Positions 10,187 to 20,792 of a DNA stretch of 38,695 nucleotides are shown here, one piece after another. This stretch comes from Agrococcus sp. GTDB lineage: Bacteria; Actinomycetota; Actinomycetes; Actinomycetales; Microbacteriaceae. Under the pieces are notes generated by a model that did not search any database, was not told where the DNA came from, and saw only the letters and a program-made list of their open reading frames with translations. Position 1 is the stretch's first letter. Each line of letters starts with the position of its first letter. The translations under genes and the position numbers were made by a program. The stretch lies in contig JAPSJX010000014.1 of NCBI GenBank assembly GCA_031178105.1, forward strand, positions 1 to 38,695, in the 5' to 3' direction.

Positions 10187-11092
10187 ATGGACATCCCGCT
10201 GCATGCGTCCGGCGTCGGCGACGGGCTCGTCCGGCTCGACCGCGACCCGCTCATGGAGCGGCTCCGGCGCGGGCAGTACGCGCCCGCGGATGCGCTCGCG
10301 GCCGCGAGCAGCGACGAGCGCTATCTCGCCTCGGTGCGAGCGGCCGTCGCAGCTCGGCCGGGTGCGGTCCTCGCGCGCGAGTCCGCGCTCGCGCTCGCGG
10401 GGCTGCCGTTCGGCAGGCCGACCGACGTCTTCACGATCGGTGATCCTGCCACCTCCGGATCGAAGGCCGGGGTGCGCAACTCGCACGTGCCCATCGCGGA
10501 GCAGGACACCGCCGTCATCGACGGGATGGCCTGCGCCTCCGTCGCGCACGCCCTCGCGGACATCGCGCGTCGCGGTGCGCAGCTCGATGCGGTCAGCGCG
10601 ACGGATGCGGCGCTGCGGCGCGCCGCTGTCTCCCGCGACGCGATCCTCGACGCCCTCACGCGCCAGGGGCCGCGCGGCCAGCGGCGAGCGCGCTGGGTCG
10701 TCGACTTCGCCGACCCGCGCGCCGAGTCGGTGGGGGAGTCGTGGAGCCGGGTGGTGCTCGCCCGGCTCGGCGCGCCGGCACCTGAGCTGCAGGCGCGCAT
10801 ACCGACCGTGACCATGGGCGACCGCTGGGTCGACTTCCGCTGGCTCCGCCCCGGGCGTCGCCCGCTCGCCGGCGAGTTCGACGGCTTCGTCAAGTACGGC
10901 GTGATCGCCGAGTCGCGCGGCTCGACGGGCGCCAAGGCGCTGTTCGACGAGAAGCGGCGCGAGGATGCGATCCGCTCGAGCCACGACGTCGCGCGCTGGG
11001 TGTGGGGCGACCTGCTGGGGACACCCGGGCTGGCGCGGATCCTGGCCGCGGCGGGGCTCGAGCTCGGCCAGCCGCGCTGCGCGCGATGGTGA
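10187..11092 (+). CDS. Uncharacterised protein, AbiEi/DUF559-like, with probable PD-(D/E)XK nuclease-fold C-terminus
   Basis: 301 aa; ESVGESWSRVVLARLG ... VDFRWLRPGRRPLAGEFDGFVKY ... FDEKRREDAIR resembles actinobacterial Vsr/DUF559-like proteins. Confidence 0.6.
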   Translation: MDIPLHASGVGDGLVRLDRDPLMERLRRGQYAPADALAAASSDERYLASVRAAVAARPGAVLARESALALAGLPFGRPTDVFTIGDPATSGSKAGVRNSHVPIAEQDTAVIDGMACASVAHALADIARRGAQLDAVSATDAALRRAAVSRDAILDALTRQGPRGQRRARWVVDFADPRAESVGESWSRVVLARLGAPAPELQARIPTVTMGDRWVDFRWLRPGRRPLAGEFDGFVKYGVIAESRGSTGAKALFDEKRREDAIRSSHDVARWVWGDLLGTPGLARILAAAGLELGQPRCARW

Positions 11093-11096
11093 CGAC

Positions 11097-11160
11097 AGGT
11101 GCCCGCGCGGTCGAACGGTGCCCGCAGGCGGGTACCGCTCGACCGCTCGGGGACCTCTCG
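11097..11160. repeat. 64-nt imperfect palindrome, copy 2, directly after the endonuclease-like gene
   Basis: AGGTGCCCGCGCGGTCGaaCGGTGCCCGCagGCGGGTACCGcTCGACCGC...GGGGACCTCTCG; ungapped alignment to copy 1 with about 50 of 64 identical by eye; nested arms GCGGTCGA/TCGACCGC perfect. Confidence 0.75.
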
Positions 11161-11239
11161 GCATTTCGGGCGGCGCTGCGCCACGCGAGCGTGCTCGGGC
11201 GCTGAGCGTCCCTCGCTCCCTGCGGGATAGGCTGGGCGG

Positions 11240-12364
11240 GTGACGGAGATCGAGATCGGCCGCAGCAAGCGCGCCCGCACCGGGTACGGCTTCGACGACA
11301 TCAGCATCGTGCCGTCACGGCGCACGCGCGACAGCGACCTCGTCTCGCTGCAGTGGCAGATCGACGCCTTCAAGTTCGAGATCCCGGTCATGAGCGCCCC
11401 GACCGACTCGGTGACGAGCCCCGCCACGGCGATCGCCCTCGGTCGCGCCGGTGGCGTGGGCGTGCTCAACCTCGAGGGCGTCTGGACGCGCTACGACGAC
11501 CCCGAGCCGCTGCTCGCCGAGATCGCGCGCCTGCCCGCCGACCTCGCGACGAGCCGCATGCGCGAGATCTACGCCGAGCCGATCAAGCCGGAGCTCATCC
11601 GCGACCGGCTCGCGCAGATCCGCGACGCCGGCGTGCCCGTCTCGGGCAGCCTCAGTCCGCAGGCCGTGCAGGAGCACTACGAGACGGTGCTCGCGGCGGG
11701 CGTCGAGCTCATGGTCATCCGGGGCGCGACGGTGAGCGCCGAGCACGTCTCGGCCGAGCGCGGCGCACCGCTCAACCTCAAGCAGTTCATCTACGAGCTC
11801 GACGTGCCCGTCGTGGTCGGCGGCGTCGTCACCTACACGGCCGCCCTCCACCTCATGCGCACGGGCGCGGCCGGCGTGCTCGTCGGCTTCGGCGGCGGCG
11901 CGGCGTCGACGAGCGAGAGGGTGCTCGGCGTGGCAGCCCCGATGGCGACGGCTGTGAGCGACGTCGCCGCGGCCCGGCGCGACTACCTCGACGAGTCCGG
12001 CGGCCGCTACGTGCACGTCATCGCCGACGGCTCGCTCGGCACCTCCGGCCAGGTCGTCAAGGCGCTCGCGTGCGGCGCCGACGGCGTCATGCTCGGCACC
12101 GCGCTCGCGCGCGCCACGGATGCCCCCGGCCGCGGCTGGCACTGGGGCCCGGAGGCGCACAACCAGAAGCTGCCTCGCGGCAACCGCGTGCAGGTCGACC
12201 AGGTCGGCCCGCTCGACGTCGTGCTGAACGGACCGTCACCGGTCGCGGACGGCACGGCGAACATCATGGGCGCGCTGCGCAAGGCGATGTCGACGACCGG
12301 CTACAAGGATCTCAAGGAGTTCCAGCGGATCGACGTGGTCGTCGAGAGCAGCCCGCCGCGCTAG
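11240..12364 (+). CDS. guaB3: GuaB3-family IMP dehydrogenase-related protein
   Basis: 374 aa; EIEIGRSKRARTGYGFDDISIVPSRRTRDSDLVSLQWQIDAFKFEIPVMSAPTDSV; IMPDH-like barrel without CBS domains. Confidence 0.92.
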   Translation: MTEIEIGRSKRARTGYGFDDISIVPSRRTRDSDLVSLQWQIDAFKFEIPVMSAPTDSVTSPATAIALGRAGGVGVLNLEGVWTRYDDPEPLLAEIARLPADLATSRMREIYAEPIKPELIRDRLAQIRDAGVPVSGSLSPQAVQEHYETVLAAGVELMVIRGATVSAEHVSAERGAPLNLKQFIYELDVPVVVGGVVTYTAALHLMRTGAAGVLVGFGGGAASTSERVLGVAAPMATAVSDVAAARRDYLDESGGRYVHVIADGSLGTSGQVVKALACGADGVMLGTALARATDAPGRGWHWGPEAHNQKLPRGNRVQVDQVGPLDVVLNGPSPVADGTANIMGALRKAMSTTGYKDLKEFQRIDVVVESSPPR

Positions 12365-12399
12365 ACCGCCCGCCCGGGCGCCGCATCCAAGGAGGATCC

Positions 12400-14184
12400 A
12401 TGGCTGAGACCACCAACAGCGTGAGTCGGTCGAGGAAGCTCGGCCCCGAGGAGCGCGCCGCGGCGATCGCCTCGCTCCGCGAGCGCGAGGTCGACGTGCT
12501 CGTGATCGGCGGCGGCATCGTCGGCACCGGCGCGGCGCTCGACGCCGTCACCCGGGGCCTGCGTGTCGGGCTCATCGAGGGGCGCGACTTCGCCTCCGGC
12601 ACGTCGAGCCGCTCGTCGAAGCTCATCCACGGCGGCATCCGCTACCTCGAGCAGGCGAACTTCGGGCTCGTCCGCGAGGCGCTCATCGAGCGCGGCCTGC
12701 TGCTGCAGCGGCTCGCACCGCACCTCGTCAAGCCCGTGCGCTTCCTCTACCCGCTCACGACCCCGGTGGTCGAGCGCGCGTACATCGGCGCCGGCATGGC
12801 GATGTACGACGCGTTCAGCTACACCGGCTTCATGAAGCCGGGCGTGCCCATGCACCGGCACCTCTCCAAGAAGCAGATGCTCAAGGAGATCCCGTCGCTC
12901 GACCCGAACGCGCTCGTGGGCGGCCTCACCTACTACGACGGCCAGGTCGACGACGCCCGCTACGTCGCCGAGCTCGCGCGCACCGCGTCGTTCTACGGCG
13001 CGCACGTCGCCAGCCGCGTGCGGGCGGAGGGCTTCCTCAAGGTGGGGGAGCGGGTCGTCGGCGTGCAGGCGCACGACTACGAGACCGGCGAGCTGTTCGA
13101 GATCCGCGCCAAGCAGGTCGTGAACGCGACCGGCGTGTGGACGGGCGACACCCAGGCGATGGTCGGCGCGCGCGGCGAGTTCAAGGTGCGCGCGTCGAAG
13201 GGCGTGCACCTCGTGGTGCCGCGCGACCGCTTCCACTCGTCGATGGGCCTGCTGCTGCGCACCGAGAAGAGCGTGCTCTTCGTCATCCCGTGGGGCCGGC
13301 ACTGGATCATCGGCACCACCGACACCGACTGGGAGCTCGACAAGGCGCACCCGGCGGCGACGGCGGCCGACATCGACTACATCCTCGACCACGTCAACTC
13401 GGTGCTGTCGATGAAGCTGACGCGCAGCGACGTCGAGGGCGTCTACGCGGGCCTGCGGCCGTTGCTCGCCGCGAGCGACGGCGGATCCACCGCCAACCTC
13501 TCGCGCGAGCACTACGTCTCGCACACCGTGCCGGGCCTGGTGCTCATCGCGGGCGGCAAGTGGACGACCTACCGCGTGATGGCGAAGGACGCGATCGACG
13601 AGGCCGCGAGCGCGATGGACGGCAAGGTGCCGGACTCCTGCACCGAGCAGATCCCGCTGCTCGGGGCCGTCGGCTACCGCGCGGCGTGGAACAAGCGCGC
13701 GAGGATCGCACGCGCGTTCGGCGTGCACAAGCACCGGATCGAGCACCTGCTGAACCGCTACGGCACGCTCACCGACGAGGTGCTCGACATCATCCGACAG
13801 CAGCCGGAGCTCGCGGAGCCGCTGCCGGGGGCCGACGACTACATCGGCGCCGAGGTGCGCTACGCGTGCACGCACGAGGGCGCACTGCACCTCGACGACG
13901 TGCTCGCGCGCCGCACCCGCATCTCGATCGAGTCGTGGGACCGCGGCGTCGCCGCCGCCCCCGTCGCGGCGCGGATCATGGCGGATGCGCTCGGCTGGGA
14001 CGAGGCGAGGGTGGAGAAGGAGATCAACACCTACAACAAGCGCGTCGCAGCGGAGCTCGCCAGCCAGGAGCTGCCGGACGACGAGTCGGCCGACCGGGCC
14101 CGGCTGGAGGCGCCCGAGATCGTGCCGCTCGGGGCGCTCCCGACGGCGAGCGCGGTGGGCACCCGCCCGGAGCCCGCCGCCTGA
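12400..14184 (+). CDS. glpD: FAD-dependent glycerol-3-phosphate dehydrogenase
   Basis: GGGIVGTGAALDAVTRGLRVGLIEGRDFASGTSSRSSKLIHGGIRYLEQ; GlpD C-terminal domain; RBS aaggagga. Confidence 0.95.
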   Translation: MAETTNSVSRSRKLGPEERAAAIASLREREVDVLVIGGGIVGTGAALDAVTRGLRVGLIEGRDFASGTSSRSSKLIHGGIRYLEQANFGLVREALIERGLLLQRLAPHLVKPVRFLYPLTTPVVERAYIGAGMAMYDAFSYTGFMKPGVPMHRHLSKKQMLKEIPSLDPNALVGGLTYYDGQVDDARYVAELARTASFYGAHVASRVRAEGFLKVGERVVGVQAHDYETGELFEIRAKQVVNATGVWTGDTQAMVGARGEFKVRASKGVHLVVPRDRFHSSMGLLLRTEKSVLFVIPWGRHWIIGTTDTDWELDKAHPAATAADIDYILDHVNSVLSMKLTRSDVEGVYAGLRPLLAASDGGSTANLSREHYVSHTVPGLVLIAGGKWTTYRVMAKDAIDEAASAMDGKVPDSCTEQIPLLGAVGYRAAWNKRARIARAFGVHKHRIEHLLNRYGTLTDEVLDIIRQQPELAEPLPGADDYIGAEVRYACTHEGALHLDDVLARRTRISIESWDRGVAAAPVAARIMADALGWDEARVEKEINTYNKRVAAELASQELPDDESADRARLEAPEIVPLGALPTASAVGTRPEPAA

Positions 14185-14220
14185 CGCCGGTCCGGCGACG
14201 GAGCGGCCGGTAGGATCGGG

Positions 14221-15075
14221 GTGCAGATGAGCACCCCCCTCCCCACCTTCCGGCAGGTCGCGACGCGGCCTCGCTGGATCGGCGTGCTCGTCGCCTGCCT
14301 GGCCGTCGCCGGGCTCTTCGCACTGCTCGGCCAGTGGCAGATCGCGCGCGCCGTCGAGCAGGGCCAGGCCGACGAGCGCGACACCGAGACGGCGGTGCCG
14401 CTGACGAGCGTCGCCGAGCCCGGCTCCACCCTCACGACCGAGGCGGGCGGGCGGATGGTCGCGTTCACCGGCGAGTGGGTGCCGGAGGACTTCGACACGC
14501 TCGCGGGCCGGAAGCAGGACGGGCGGACGGGCACGTGGGTGATCGGCCGCGTGCTCGTGTCGCCGGATGGCGCTGAGCCCGTCTCCCTGCCCGTCGCGAT
14601 CGCCTGGTTCGAGGATCCGACTGCTGCGCAGGCGCTCGTCGACCGGCGCGCGGGCGGCGATGGCGGCGATGGCGGCGACGGCGACCTCGTGGGCAGGCTG
14701 ATGCCGTCGGAGGCGCCGACGCAGGGCGACATCCGCACGGACGCCGCCGAGGCGATGAGCGTCGCGGCCCTCATCAACGAGTGGGAGGCGTACGACGGCC
14801 GCGTCTACGGCTCGTACGCGATCCTCGACGCCGCGTCGGCCGACGCATCCGGCGCGCTCGTCGACGGCGGCGAGCCGATCGTCTCGTCCCGCCCGGTCAC
14901 CGACACGCAGCTCAACGCCCTCAACATCTTCTACGCGATCGAGTGGGTCGCGTTCATGCTCTTCGCCTTCTACCTCTGGTACCGACTCGTGAAGGACGCG
15001 CTCGAGCGCGAGGTCGAGGCCATCGAAGATGCAGCGGAGGCCGCCGCAGCGGGCGGCGACGCGGCCCGCGGATAG
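14221..15075 (+). CDS. SURF1 family cytochrome oxidase biogenesis protein
   Basis: 284 aa with N- and C-terminal TM segments; [27 protein letters not shown] start and [25 protein letters not shown] end are SURF1-like. Confidence 0.8.
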   Translation: MQMSTPLPTFRQVATRPRWIGVLVACLAVAGLFALLGQWQIARAVEQGQADERDTETAVPLTSVAEPGSTLTTEAGGRMVAFTGEWVPEDFDTLAGRKQDGRTGTWVIGRVLVSPDGAEPVSLPVAIAWFEDPTAAQALVDRRAGGDGGDGGDGDLVGRLMPSEAPTQGDIRTDAAEAMSVAALINEWEAYDGRVYGSYAILDAASADASGALVDGGEPIVSSRPVTDTQLNALNIFYAIEWVAFMLFAFYLWYRLVKDALEREVEAIEDAAEAAAAGGDAARG

Positions 15076-15084
15076 GCTGGAGAC

Positions 15085-15605
15085 GTGCCGAGACCGATCG
15101 AACAGCTGCCCCAGATCCGCACGGCCATCACGTCCTACCGCGTGATGTCGTGGGTCACGGGCATCTTCCTGCTGCTGCTCGTGGCGGAGATGGTGCTCAA
15201 GTACTCGCCCACGCACGTCGAGCTCTTCGCATTCGGCGCGAGCGGCCCGCTCGCGCTCGAGGCGGTCGTGCCCGGCGCCGGCTGCCAGTGGTACTCGCTC
15301 TTCGTGCCCGGCGGCATGGGCTGCGAGATGACCTCCCTCGGCGACGGCGTCAACATCTCGCTCGGCATCCTCATCGCGCACGGCTGGATCTACGTGGTCT
15401 ACCTCTTCGCCTCGTTCCGCCTGTGGAGCCTGCTCCGCTGGCCCTTCACGCGCCTGTTCGCCATGGCGCTCGGCGGCGTCGTGCCGTTCCTCTCGTTCTT
15501 CGTCGAGCGCCCGATGCACCGGACCGCGCTCGCCGACCTCGCTCGACTGGAGGCCCAGCGGGCCGCCCGGTCGGCGGCCGCGCCCGCTCCCACCGCCTCG
15601 GAGGC

Positions 15606-15609
<4 letters not shown>
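15085..15609 (+). CDS. DUF3817 domain membrane protein
   Basis: [26 protein letters not shown] ... [46 protein letters not shown]. Confidence 0.8.
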
Positions 15610-17180
<1,571 letters not shown>

Positions 17181-17278
17181 TCGCCCCGTAGGTCGCGCGA
17201 CGAGGCCGACCCGGACCTCGCCGGCGCGGAGGACACCCGCGCGGGCGGGGCGCGGCCGCGGGGAGTAGCGTCGACCGC

Positions 17279-17983
17279 ATGGGTGCTGGGCAGTCGCGCG
17301 AACGCTCGGCCCGGGCGGCCGCGCTCTGGCTGCTCGTGATCGGCTTCGTCGCGAGCGCGATGGTGAGCCTCGCCCCCGCGAGCTTCCTGCAGGCTCGGCT
17401 GCGCTTCGCCTGCGAGCGCTCGGGCGGCGACTGGATCTGCGACGACGGAGCCGCGCTGCTGTGGCCCGCGATCGCCGGCACCGCGCTCGGCGCGCTCGCG
17501 CTCGGCGGCGTCGCGCTGCTCATCCGCGCCACGTGGGACCGGGCGCGGCTGCGTGCCGAGTGGCTCGGAGCCATCGCGATCATCGGCGTGCTGCCGACGC
17601 TCGTGCTCCTCGCGCTGCTGCTCTGGGACGCCATCGCGCACGACGCGTCCGGCGTCGTCCTCGATGCCAGCCGGGTCGCGATGTGGGCCGAGCGCGCGAT
17701 GCTCTCGGCGCTCGCGACGCTCGCGGCAGGCATGCTGGCGGCGAGCGGGCTGCGGATGCGCGCGCGCGGCAGGCCGCGCCGCATCGCCTTCGTCACGCTC
17801 GTGCTGGCGCTCCTGCTGCTGCTCCTCTCGGCGGCGATGTCGTCGCTCGGCACGCTGCCCTCCGGGATCGTCGCGGCGGCGTCGATCGGGGCCGGCTGGT
17901 ACGTCGCGGCAGGAGCCTGGCCCACGAGCTCGAAGCAATCCGGCGCGGATGTCGATCCGGATCGTTCCCGATCGACGCCCTGA
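17279..17983 (+). CDS. Hypothetical multi-TM membrane protein
   Basis: 234 aa ORF with about four hydrophobic segments and Microbacteriaceae-like codon usage. Confidence 0.6.
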   Translation: MGAGQSRERSARAAALWLLVIGFVASAMVSLAPASFLQARLRFACERSGGDWICDDGAALLWPAIAGTALGALALGGVALLIRATWDRARLRAEWLGAIAIIGVLPTLVLLALLLWDAIAHDASGVVLDASRVAMWAERAMLSALATLAAGMLAASGLRMRARGRPRRIAFVTLVLALLLLLLSAAMSSLGTLPSGIVAAASIGAGWYVAAGAWPTSSKQSGADVDPDRSRSTP

Positions 17984-18098
17984 GTGAGAGGGTCGACCGA
18001 CGACCTAAACACGCGAGGAGTCCCACCGTGAGCGCGGCCGCACGGCCCTGCTCGACCGCGCGGCCGCCGGCCGCTGACGCGTCCTGCCGTGCGCGGTG

Positions 18099-18136
18099 GA
18101 GCGATCAGGCGTGCACGGAGCGATCAGGCGTGCACG
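18099..18136. repeat. Perfect 19-bp tandem duplication across the hydrolase stop codon
   Basis: (gagcgatcaggcgtgcacg)x2. Confidence 0.9.
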
Positions 18137-18927
18137 GAGCGGCAGAAGTCGCGCACGGCCGTGCTGAACGCATCCGGGCGGTCGAGGTTGCTGAGGTGGC
18201 CGCAGTCCGGGATCACCGCGAGCGACGCGTCGGGGATCGCGCGCTCGAACTCTTGGGCGACGCGCAGCGGTGAGCGGCCGTCGTGCTCGCCCCACACGAG
18301 CAGCGTCGGCACGGCGATGCGCGACAGCAGGTCGCGCTGGTCGGTCGACGCCATGATCGACAGCTGGGTCCGGAGCGTGGCAGGGCGCGCTGCCGCCGCC
18401 AGCTCGCGCAGGAGGTCGAGCTGCTCGGCCGGCGGCTCCCCGGAGAAGAGTCCCGGCGCGAAGGGCTCCCGCGCCTCGCCGTCCCGCCCGCCTCGCGGCG
18501 CGCGCAGCTGCGCCCGCGCTGCGGTCACCCTGGCACGCAGCTCAGGCTCGGGCAGCGAGCCCTTCCAGCCCGCATAGGTGTCGGCGAGCACGAGCGCGGT
18601 GACGAGGCGCGGATGCCGCCGGTACAGCTCGAGGACGACCGTGCCGCCCCACGAGATGCCGCCGACCGTCGCCGGCCCGCCCGTCGCCTCGATGAGCGCC
18701 GCGAGGCAGTCGGCGTAGTCGTGCAGCGAGAAGCCCGGCGGGATGTCGGAGGAGCGGCCGGATCCCGGTTCGTCCCACGCCACGACCGTGCACGCATCCT
18801 TCAGGCCGCCGAGCTGCGGTCGCCACGCGCGGCTGTCGTCGCCGGCGCCGTGCACGAGCACGAGCGGCGGCCCCGAGCCCTCGCGGTCGAACGCGATGTC
18901 GACGCCTCGGGCGCGGATCGTCTCCAC
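18124..18927 (-). CDS. Alpha/beta-fold hydrolase
   Basis: PPLVLVHGAGDDSRAW, nucleophile elbow GGISWGGT, VPTLLVWGEHDGRSP, IPDCGHLSNLDRPDAF. Confidence 0.9.
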   Translation of the reverse strand: METIRARGVDIAFDREGSGPPLVLVHGAGDDSRAWRPQLGGLKDACTVVAWDEPGSGRSSDIPPGFSLHDYADCLAALIEATGGPATVGGISWGGTVVLELYRRHPRLVTALVLADTYAGWKGSLPEPELRARVTAARAQLRAPRGGRDGEAREPFAPGLFSGEPPAEQLDLLRELAAAARPATLRTQLSIMASTDQRDLLSRIAVPTLLVWGEHDGRSPLRVAQEFERAIPDASLAVIPDCGHLSNLDRPDAFSTAVRDFCRSVHA

Positions 18928-18979
18928 GCCGACAGCGTACTCCCGGGCGTCGACGGGCCGTGGCGGCTACCGTGGGAGG

Positions 18980-20269
18980 GTGACGACCACGGCGACGACC
19001 GGCCTGACCGAGGAGCGCGTGCTGCAGCTGCGCGCCGACTTCCCGATCCTCGCCGAGCAGCCGGCGGGCGTGCCGCTCGTCTACCTCGACTCCGGGGCGA
19101 CGAGCCAGCAGCCGCGGCAGGTGCTGGAGGCGGAGTGGGCCTTCCGCACCCGGCGCAACGCCGCCGTGCACCGTGGCGCGCACACGCTCGCCGCGCTCGC
19201 GACCGACGACTACGAGGTCGCGCGCGATCGCATCGCCCGCTTCGTCGGCGCACGCCCCACCGAGATCTCGTGGGCCATGAACGCGACGGATGCCCTCAAC
19301 ACCGTCGCCCTGTCGCTCGCGGCGGCCAACCGCGCGGCGGTCGTCGACCCGAGGCTCCGCATCCGCGAGGGCGACGAGATCCTCGTCACGGAGGCCGAGC
19401 ACCACGCGAACCTGCTGCCGTGGCAGCGGCTCGCTGACGAGACCGGCGCCACCCTCCGGTGGGTCGAGGTCGACGACGACGGGGTCTGGACGGCGGATGC
19501 GGCGCTCGCGGCCATCACCGAGCGCACGCGCGTGGTCGCGGTCGCGCACGTCTCGAACGTCACCGGCCTCATCGCGCCGGTCGAGCAGCTCGTCGCCGCC
19601 GCCCACGAGGCCGGCGCGCTCGTCGTGCTCGACGCGTGCCAGTCCGTGCCGCACCGGCCGGTCGACCTGCACGGGCTCGGCGTCGACGCGGCCGCGTTCA
19701 GCGGGCACAAGATGCTCGGCCCCGGTGGCATCGGGGTGCTCTATCTCGCCGAGGCGCTTGGCGCCGCGCTGCCGCCCGCGCGCGTGGGCGGCTCGATGAT
19801 CACGACTGTCACGATGACCGAGCACGAGTTCCTGCCCGCGCCGCAGCGCTTCGAGGCCGGCACGCAGCCGGTGTCGGCGATCGTGGGCCTCGCGGCCGCC
19901 GTCGACTACCTGGAGGGCGTCGGCATGTCCGCGATCGAGGCGCACGAGGTGGCGCTGGGCGAGCGGCTCGCGTTGGGGACGGCCTCGATCGACGGCGTGC
20001 GGCTCGTCGGCCCGCGGCCGGGCGAGGAGCGAGCGGGGCTCGCGAGCGTCATAGTCGATGGTGTGCACGCGCACGACGTCGGGCAGCTGCTCGACGCCGT
20101 CGGCATCGCGGCCCGCGTCGGGCACCACTGCGCGCAGCCCTTGCACCGCCGGCTCGGCGTCGCCGCCACCACCCGCGCGTCCACCTACCTCACCACGACG
20201 GAGGCGGAGGTCGACCGCTTCCTCGACGCCCTCTCCGGCGTGCGCGCATACTTCGGGGCGGGGCGATGA
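18980..20269 (+). CDS. sufS: SufS-family cysteine desulfurase
   Basis: YLDSGATSQQPRQVLEAE, PLP-lysine SGHKMLGPGGIGVLYL, RVGHHCAQPLHRRLG. Confidence 0.93.
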   Translation: MTTTATTGLTEERVLQLRADFPILAEQPAGVPLVYLDSGATSQQPRQVLEAEWAFRTRRNAAVHRGAHTLAALATDDYEVARDRIARFVGARPTEISWAMNATDALNTVALSLAAANRAAVVDPRLRIREGDEILVTEAEHHANLLPWQRLADETGATLRWVEVDDDGVWTADAALAAITERTRVVAVAHVSNVTGLIAPVEQLVAAAHEAGALVVLDACQSVPHRPVDLHGLGVDAAAFSGHKMLGPGGIGVLYLAEALGAALPPARVGGSMITTVTMTEHEFLPAPQRFEAGTQPVSAIVGLAAAVDYLEGVGMSAIEAHEVALGERLALGTASIDGVRLVGPRPGEERAGLASVIVDGVHAHDVGQLLDAVGIAARVGHHCAQPLHRRLGVAATTRASTYLTTTEAEVDRFLDALSGVRAYFGAGR

Positions 20270-20721
20270 GCGACGCGCCGCGCGACCCGCTCGCCGGGCT
20301 CTACCAGGAGCTGATCCTCGAGCACGCGCGACGCCGCGAGGGAGAGGGCGCGATCGAGCCCTTCGACGCCGAGCGGTTCCTGCGGAACCCGACGTGCGGC
20401 GACGAGATCCGGCTCCGCGTGCGGCTCGACGGCGATGCGGTGGATGCGCTCGGCTGGGAGGGGCAGGGCTGCTCGATCTCGCAGGCATCGGCCTCGGTGC
20501 TCGCCGAGCAGGCGCCCGGCCTGTCGGTCGCCGAGGCGCGCGAGCGGATCGAGGCGATGCGCGCGCTGCTGCGCTCGCGCGGCGGGGTCGAGGCCGAAGA
20601 GGCGCTGCTCGGCGACGCCGTCGCGTTCGCCGGCGTCGCGAGGTTCCCGATGCGCGTGAAGTGCGCGATGCTCGCGTGGGTCGCGCTCGAGGAGGCGCTC
20701 ACCGAGCTCGACGCTCGCTGA
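20266..20721 (+). CDS. sufU: SufU-family iron-sulfur cluster assembly sulfurtransferase
   Basis: LYQELILEHARRREGEGAIEPFDAERFLRNPTCGDEI, GQGCSISQAS, RVKCAMLAW; 4-bp overlap with sufS. Confidence 0.92.
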   Translation: MSDAPRDPLAGLYQELILEHARRREGEGAIEPFDAERFLRNPTCGDEIRLRVRLDGDAVDALGWEGQGCSISQASASVLAEQAPGLSVAEARERIEAMRALLRSRGGVEAEEALLGDAVAFAGVARFPMRVKCAMLAWVALEEALTELDAR

Positions 20722-20792
20722 CGCCGCCCGCGACGGTACGTCGCGGCATGACCGGTGTGGTTCGCTATCTGATACCACCTTGGAGGTCAACA

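Noticed and set aside
14650-14690. ggcgatggcggcgatggcggcgacggcgac repeat in the SURF1 gene, considered as a microsatellite-type element
   Set aside because: In frame it encodes a short [11 protein letters not shown] loop between domains; an ordinary GC-rich linker.
12361-15519. 1052-aa - strand ORF opposite glpD/SURF1/DUF3817
   Set aside because: Shadow of real + strand genes with artefactual Arg/Ala/His/Asp-rich composition and no recognisable domain.
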